From assembly GCF_002242805.1 (NCBI RefSeq), contig NZ_MCGQ01000050.1, forward strand, positions 1 through 51,872: a DNA stretch of 51,872 bases. Reading direction: 5' to 3'. The position numbers were made by a program, and so were the translations under genes. The stretch comes from Streptomyces diastatochromogenes (GTDB lineage: Bacteria; Actinomycetota; Actinomycetes; Streptomycetales; Streptomycetaceae). The number at the start of each line of letters is the position of its first letter. Position 1 is the first letter of the stretch. This document shows, one piece after another, positions 49,638-51,872 of this stretch. The notes below the pieces were generated by a model. That model was given only the letters and a program-made list of their open reading frames with translations, was not told the origin of the DNA and did not search any database.

Positions 49638-51872
49638 ATGTGGGACCTTTTGGCCCGATTCAGGCACATCTCGCAGCGTGCAGTGAACGGCAAGAGCCCC
49701 CGTAGCGTTGCCGGGCAGGTCTTCGTCCTCCAGGTGGCGCTGGTGGTGGTACTTGTGGTCTGCGCCGTCTTCGCCCTTGTCCTGCAGTCGGAGCGTGACA
49801 CCAGCACGGAGGCCAAGCGGCGGTCCATAGCCGTCGCGCAGACCTTCGCGCACTCTCCTGGCGTCCTCCAGGCCCTGCAGACCCCCGAACCGTCGAAGGT
49901 GCTCCAGCCGCTCACGGAGGCGGGGCGCAAGAGCGCGGGCGTCGACTTCATCGTCGTCATGGACACCAAGGGGATCCGTTACACCCACCCCATTCCGAGC
50001 AAGATCGGCCATCGGTTCGTGGGCAGGATCGGACCGTCACTGGCCGGGCAGGTCTACACCGAGAGCGTCCACGGCCCGCTAGGCCACGAGGTCCAGGCGA
50101 CCGTCCCGATCAAGGACACGCACGGGAAGGTGGTCGCGCTCGTCTCCGCCGGGCTGAAGGTCAAGAACGTGACCAGCGAGGTGAACCGGCAGCTGCCGAT
50201 CATCCTGGCCGCCGGTGCCGGAGCACTCGTGCTGTCGACCGGCGGGACGGCCCTGGTGGGCAGGCGGCTGCGGCGGCAGACCCACAGCCTGGCCCCGGCC
50301 GAGATGACCCGGATGTACGAGCACCACGACACGGTGCTGCACTCGGTGCGGGAAGGCGTGCTGATCGTCGCTGACGACGGGCGGCTGCTGCTGGCCAACG
50401 ACGAGGCCAGGCGGCTGCTGGAGCTGCCCCCCGAGGCCGAGGGACGAGACGTGCGGGAGCTGTCGGTCCTGGACCCCGAGATGACGCAGCTGCTGGTCTC
50501 CGGGCGCGAGGCGACCGACGAGGTGCACTTCGCCGGAGGACGGCTGCTGGCGGTCAACCAGCGGCCGACGGACCGTGCGGGAGGTCCCCGGGGCTCGGTG
50601 GTGACGCTCCGCGACTCCACCGAGCTGCAGGCGGTGTCCGGCAGGGCGGAGGCCGCCCGGGAGCGGCTGGAGCTGCTGTACGACGCGGGACTGGGCGTCG
50701 GCACCACCCTCGACGTGGTTCGTACGGCCGAGGAGCTGGCGCAGCTCGCCGTGCCGCGCTTCGCCGACTTCGTCACCGTGGACGTGGCCGACGCCGTGCT
50801 GCACGGAGAGGAGCCGGCCCCCACGGCGACGGACCTGCGGCGCGTCGCCGTGAACGGCATCCGGGACGACCATCCGCTCTACGAGAAGGGCCGGCTGATC
50901 GACTTCCTGCCCTCCACCCCGCAGGCGCGCGGCTACGACGCCGGCCGCTCCGAGCTGGTGACCGACCTGTCGGCCGCACCGGGCTGGCAGGCACAGGACC
51001 CGGAGCGGGCCCAGCAGATCATCGAGTTCGGCATCCATTCGCTCATCGCCGCCCCGATCAAGGCCGGCGGTGTCGGGCTGGGCATGGTCAACTTCTGGCG
51101 GTCCAAGCGGGACGCCTTCGACGAGGAGGAGCTGTCGCTCGCCGAGGAGCTGGTGGCCCGGGCCGCGGTCAACATCGACAACGCCCGCCGGTACACCCGC
51201 GAGCACGCGCTGGCGGTCACCCTCCAGCGCAGCCTGCTGCCGCGGGCGCTGCCCGAGCAGAGCGCCCTGGAGGTCGGGTACCGCTACCTGCCCGCCCAGT
51301 CGGGGGTGAGCGGTGACTGGTTCGACGTGATCCCCCTGCCGGGGAGCCGGGTGGCGCTGGCCGTCGGAGACGTGGTCGGGCACGGCCTGCACGCGGCCGC
51401 GACGATGGGCCGGCTGCGGACCGCGGTGCACAACTTCTCCACGCTCGACCTGCCGCCCGACGAGCTGCTCAGCCATCTGGACGACCTGGTGAGCCGCATC
51501 GACCAGGACGAGTCCGCGTGTGCCGAGTCGGCCGGGGAGATCGTCGGCGCCACCTGTCTGTACGCGATCTACGACCCGGTGACACGCCGCTGTGTCATGT
51601 CGCGTGCGGGGCACCTGGCGCCCGCGCTGGTCCACCCCGACGGCAGCGTCACCTTCCCCGAGCTGCCGGGCGGGCCGCCGCTGGGCCTCGGCGGCATGCC
51701 GTTCCGGACGGCCGAGCTGGAGCTGGCCGAGGGAACCCAGCTCGTCCTCTACACCGACGGGCTCATCGAGGACCGCCGGCGTGACCTGGACGTGGGTATG
51801 GAGCTGCTGCGCCAGGCGCTGGCGGGGCACCCCGACCGGCCGCCGGAGGAGAGCTGCCAGGCGGTGCTGGAC
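49638..51872 (+). CDS. Membrane sensor with PAS, GAF and SpoIIE/PP2C phosphatase domains (3' end beyond window)
   Basis: 745 codons are visible and the frame is still open at the window edge. Domain order: membrane helix 1 at about 30-50 (VFVLQVALVVVLVVCAVFAL); an extracytoplasmic Cache-like sensor to ~185 (HSPGVLQALQTPEPS, IVVMDTKGIRYTHP), similar to DcuS/CitA-type sensors; helix 2 at ~186-208 (IILAAGAGALVLSTGG); PAS (REGVLIVADDGRLLLANDEA); GAF at ~345-515 (ELLYDAGLGVGTTLDVVRTA ... FGIHSLIAAPIKAGG); SpoIIE-type serine phosphatase from ~530 (LQRSLLPRALPEQS, GDWFDVIPLP, VGDVVGHGLHAAA, YTDGLIEDRR). A C-terminal anti-sigma-type kinase domain often follows but is not visible. The ATG at 49638 has a weak ribosome-binding site; a TAG just upstream bounds the frame. 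Probably controls a sigma factor through an anti-anti-sigma factor. Confidence 0.88.
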   Translation, partial: MWDLLARFRHISQRAVNGKSPRSVAGQVFVLQVALVVVLVVCAVFALVLQSERDTSTEAKRRSIAVAQTFAHSPGVLQALQTPEPSKVLQPLTEAGRKSAGVDFIVVMDTKGIRYTHPIPSKIGHRFVGRIGPSLAGQVYTESVHGPLGHEVQATVPIKDTHGKVVALVSAGLKVKNVTSEVNRQLPIILAAGAGALVLSTGGTALVGRRLRRQTHSLAPAEMTRMYEHHDTVLHSVREGVLIVADDGRLLLANDEARRLLELPPEAEGRDVRELSVLDPEMTQLLVSGREATDEVHFAGGRLLAVNQRPTDRAGGPRGSVVTLRDSTELQAVSGRAEAARERLELLYDAGLGVGTTLDVVRTAEELAQLAVPRFADFVTVDVADAVLHGEEPAPTATDLRRVAVNGIRDDHPLYEKGRLIDFLPSTPQARGYDAGRSELVTDLSAAPGWQAQDPERAQQIIEFGIHSLIAAPIKAGGVGLGMVNFWRSKRDAFDEEELSLAEELVARAAVNIDNARRYTREHALAVTLQRSLLPRALPEQSALEVGYRYLPAQSGVSGDWFDVIPLPGSRVALAVGDVVGHGLHAAATMGRLRTAVHNFSTLDLPPDELLSHLDDLVSRIDQDESACAESAGEIVGATCLYAIYDPVTRRCVMSRAGHLAPALVHPDGSVTFPELPGGPPLGLGGMPFRTAELELAEGTQLVLYTDGLIEDRRRDLDVGMELLRQALAGHPDRPPEESCQAVLD

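Noticed and set aside
1..51872. Mobile elements, CRISPR arrays, tRNA or rRNA genes, phage genes
   Set aside because: I looked for transposase or integrase motifs, regular short repeats with spacers, and tRNA-like cloverleaf/3' sequences and saw none that held up.

Overview
The window is high-GC actinobacterial DNA, almost certainly from a Streptomyces chromosome. The reasons are third-position G/C bias in every convincing gene, frequent GTG starts, ATGA/GTGA start-stop overlaps, a ubiquitous Streptomyces hairpin at 1399-1417, and a gene order (ngcEFG, ROK regulator, xylFGH, dxs, amino-acid permease, fadAB) that I recall from the S. coelicolor core chromosome. I see no insertion sequence, phage gene, CRISPR array, tRNA or rRNA. 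All family calls come from reading motifs; no searches were run.

Layout. 0-1.4 kb: ribonuclease D. 1.4-8 kb: a mannoside module, with a CUT1 ABC importer (SBP and two permeases, minus strand) divergent from an intracellular GH2 beta-mannosidase and a LacI regulator. Operator-like sites lie between the two arms. 8.1-11.5 kb: a fatty-acid beta-oxidation pair (thiolase and FadB-like enzyme) closed by a 22-bp stem terminator.

11.5-24.5 kb: a surface-glycopolymer locus. A five-gene minus-strand operon encodes three Stealth-family proteins, a GT4 glycosyltransferase and a PIG-L deacetylase fused to a propeller-like domain. Divergent from it is a LytR-CpsA-Psr (LCP) ligase gene, followed by two free-standing copies of the propeller-like domain. 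The middle Stealth protein has lost every recognisable catalytic motif while its neighbours keep them, which makes this the most interesting locus. 24.5-28.4 kb: a NYN-domain protein, a small membrane protein with a perfect TetR-type palindrome in its leader, a GT-C mannosyltransferase-like membrane protein and an APC permease.

28.5-35.7 kb: dxs, a small putative secreted protein, the xylose importer xylFGH and its ROK regulator (Rok7B7-like). 35.7-36.75 kb: about 1 kb without a credible gene, holding degenerate tandem repeats. 36.8-40.4 kb: a Cys/His-rich small protein and the ngcEFG chitooligosaccharide/GlcNAc importer with a DasR-box-like site. 40.7-49.3 kb: secreted polysaccharide degradation, with two convergent GH92 alpha-mannosidase-family genes sharing a GACAACGTTGTC palindrome, then an AA10 LPMO-CBM2 with a perfect CebR box upstream. 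49.6 kb to the end: a membrane sensor with PAS, GAF and SpoIIE-type phosphatase domains, cut by the window edge.

Together the window combines uptake and breakdown of mannosides, chitin, cellulose and xylose with surface-polymer synthesis. The genes appear to be controlled by several separate sugar-responsive regulators (LacI family, ROK, DasR, CebR), most of which are encoded elsewhere.
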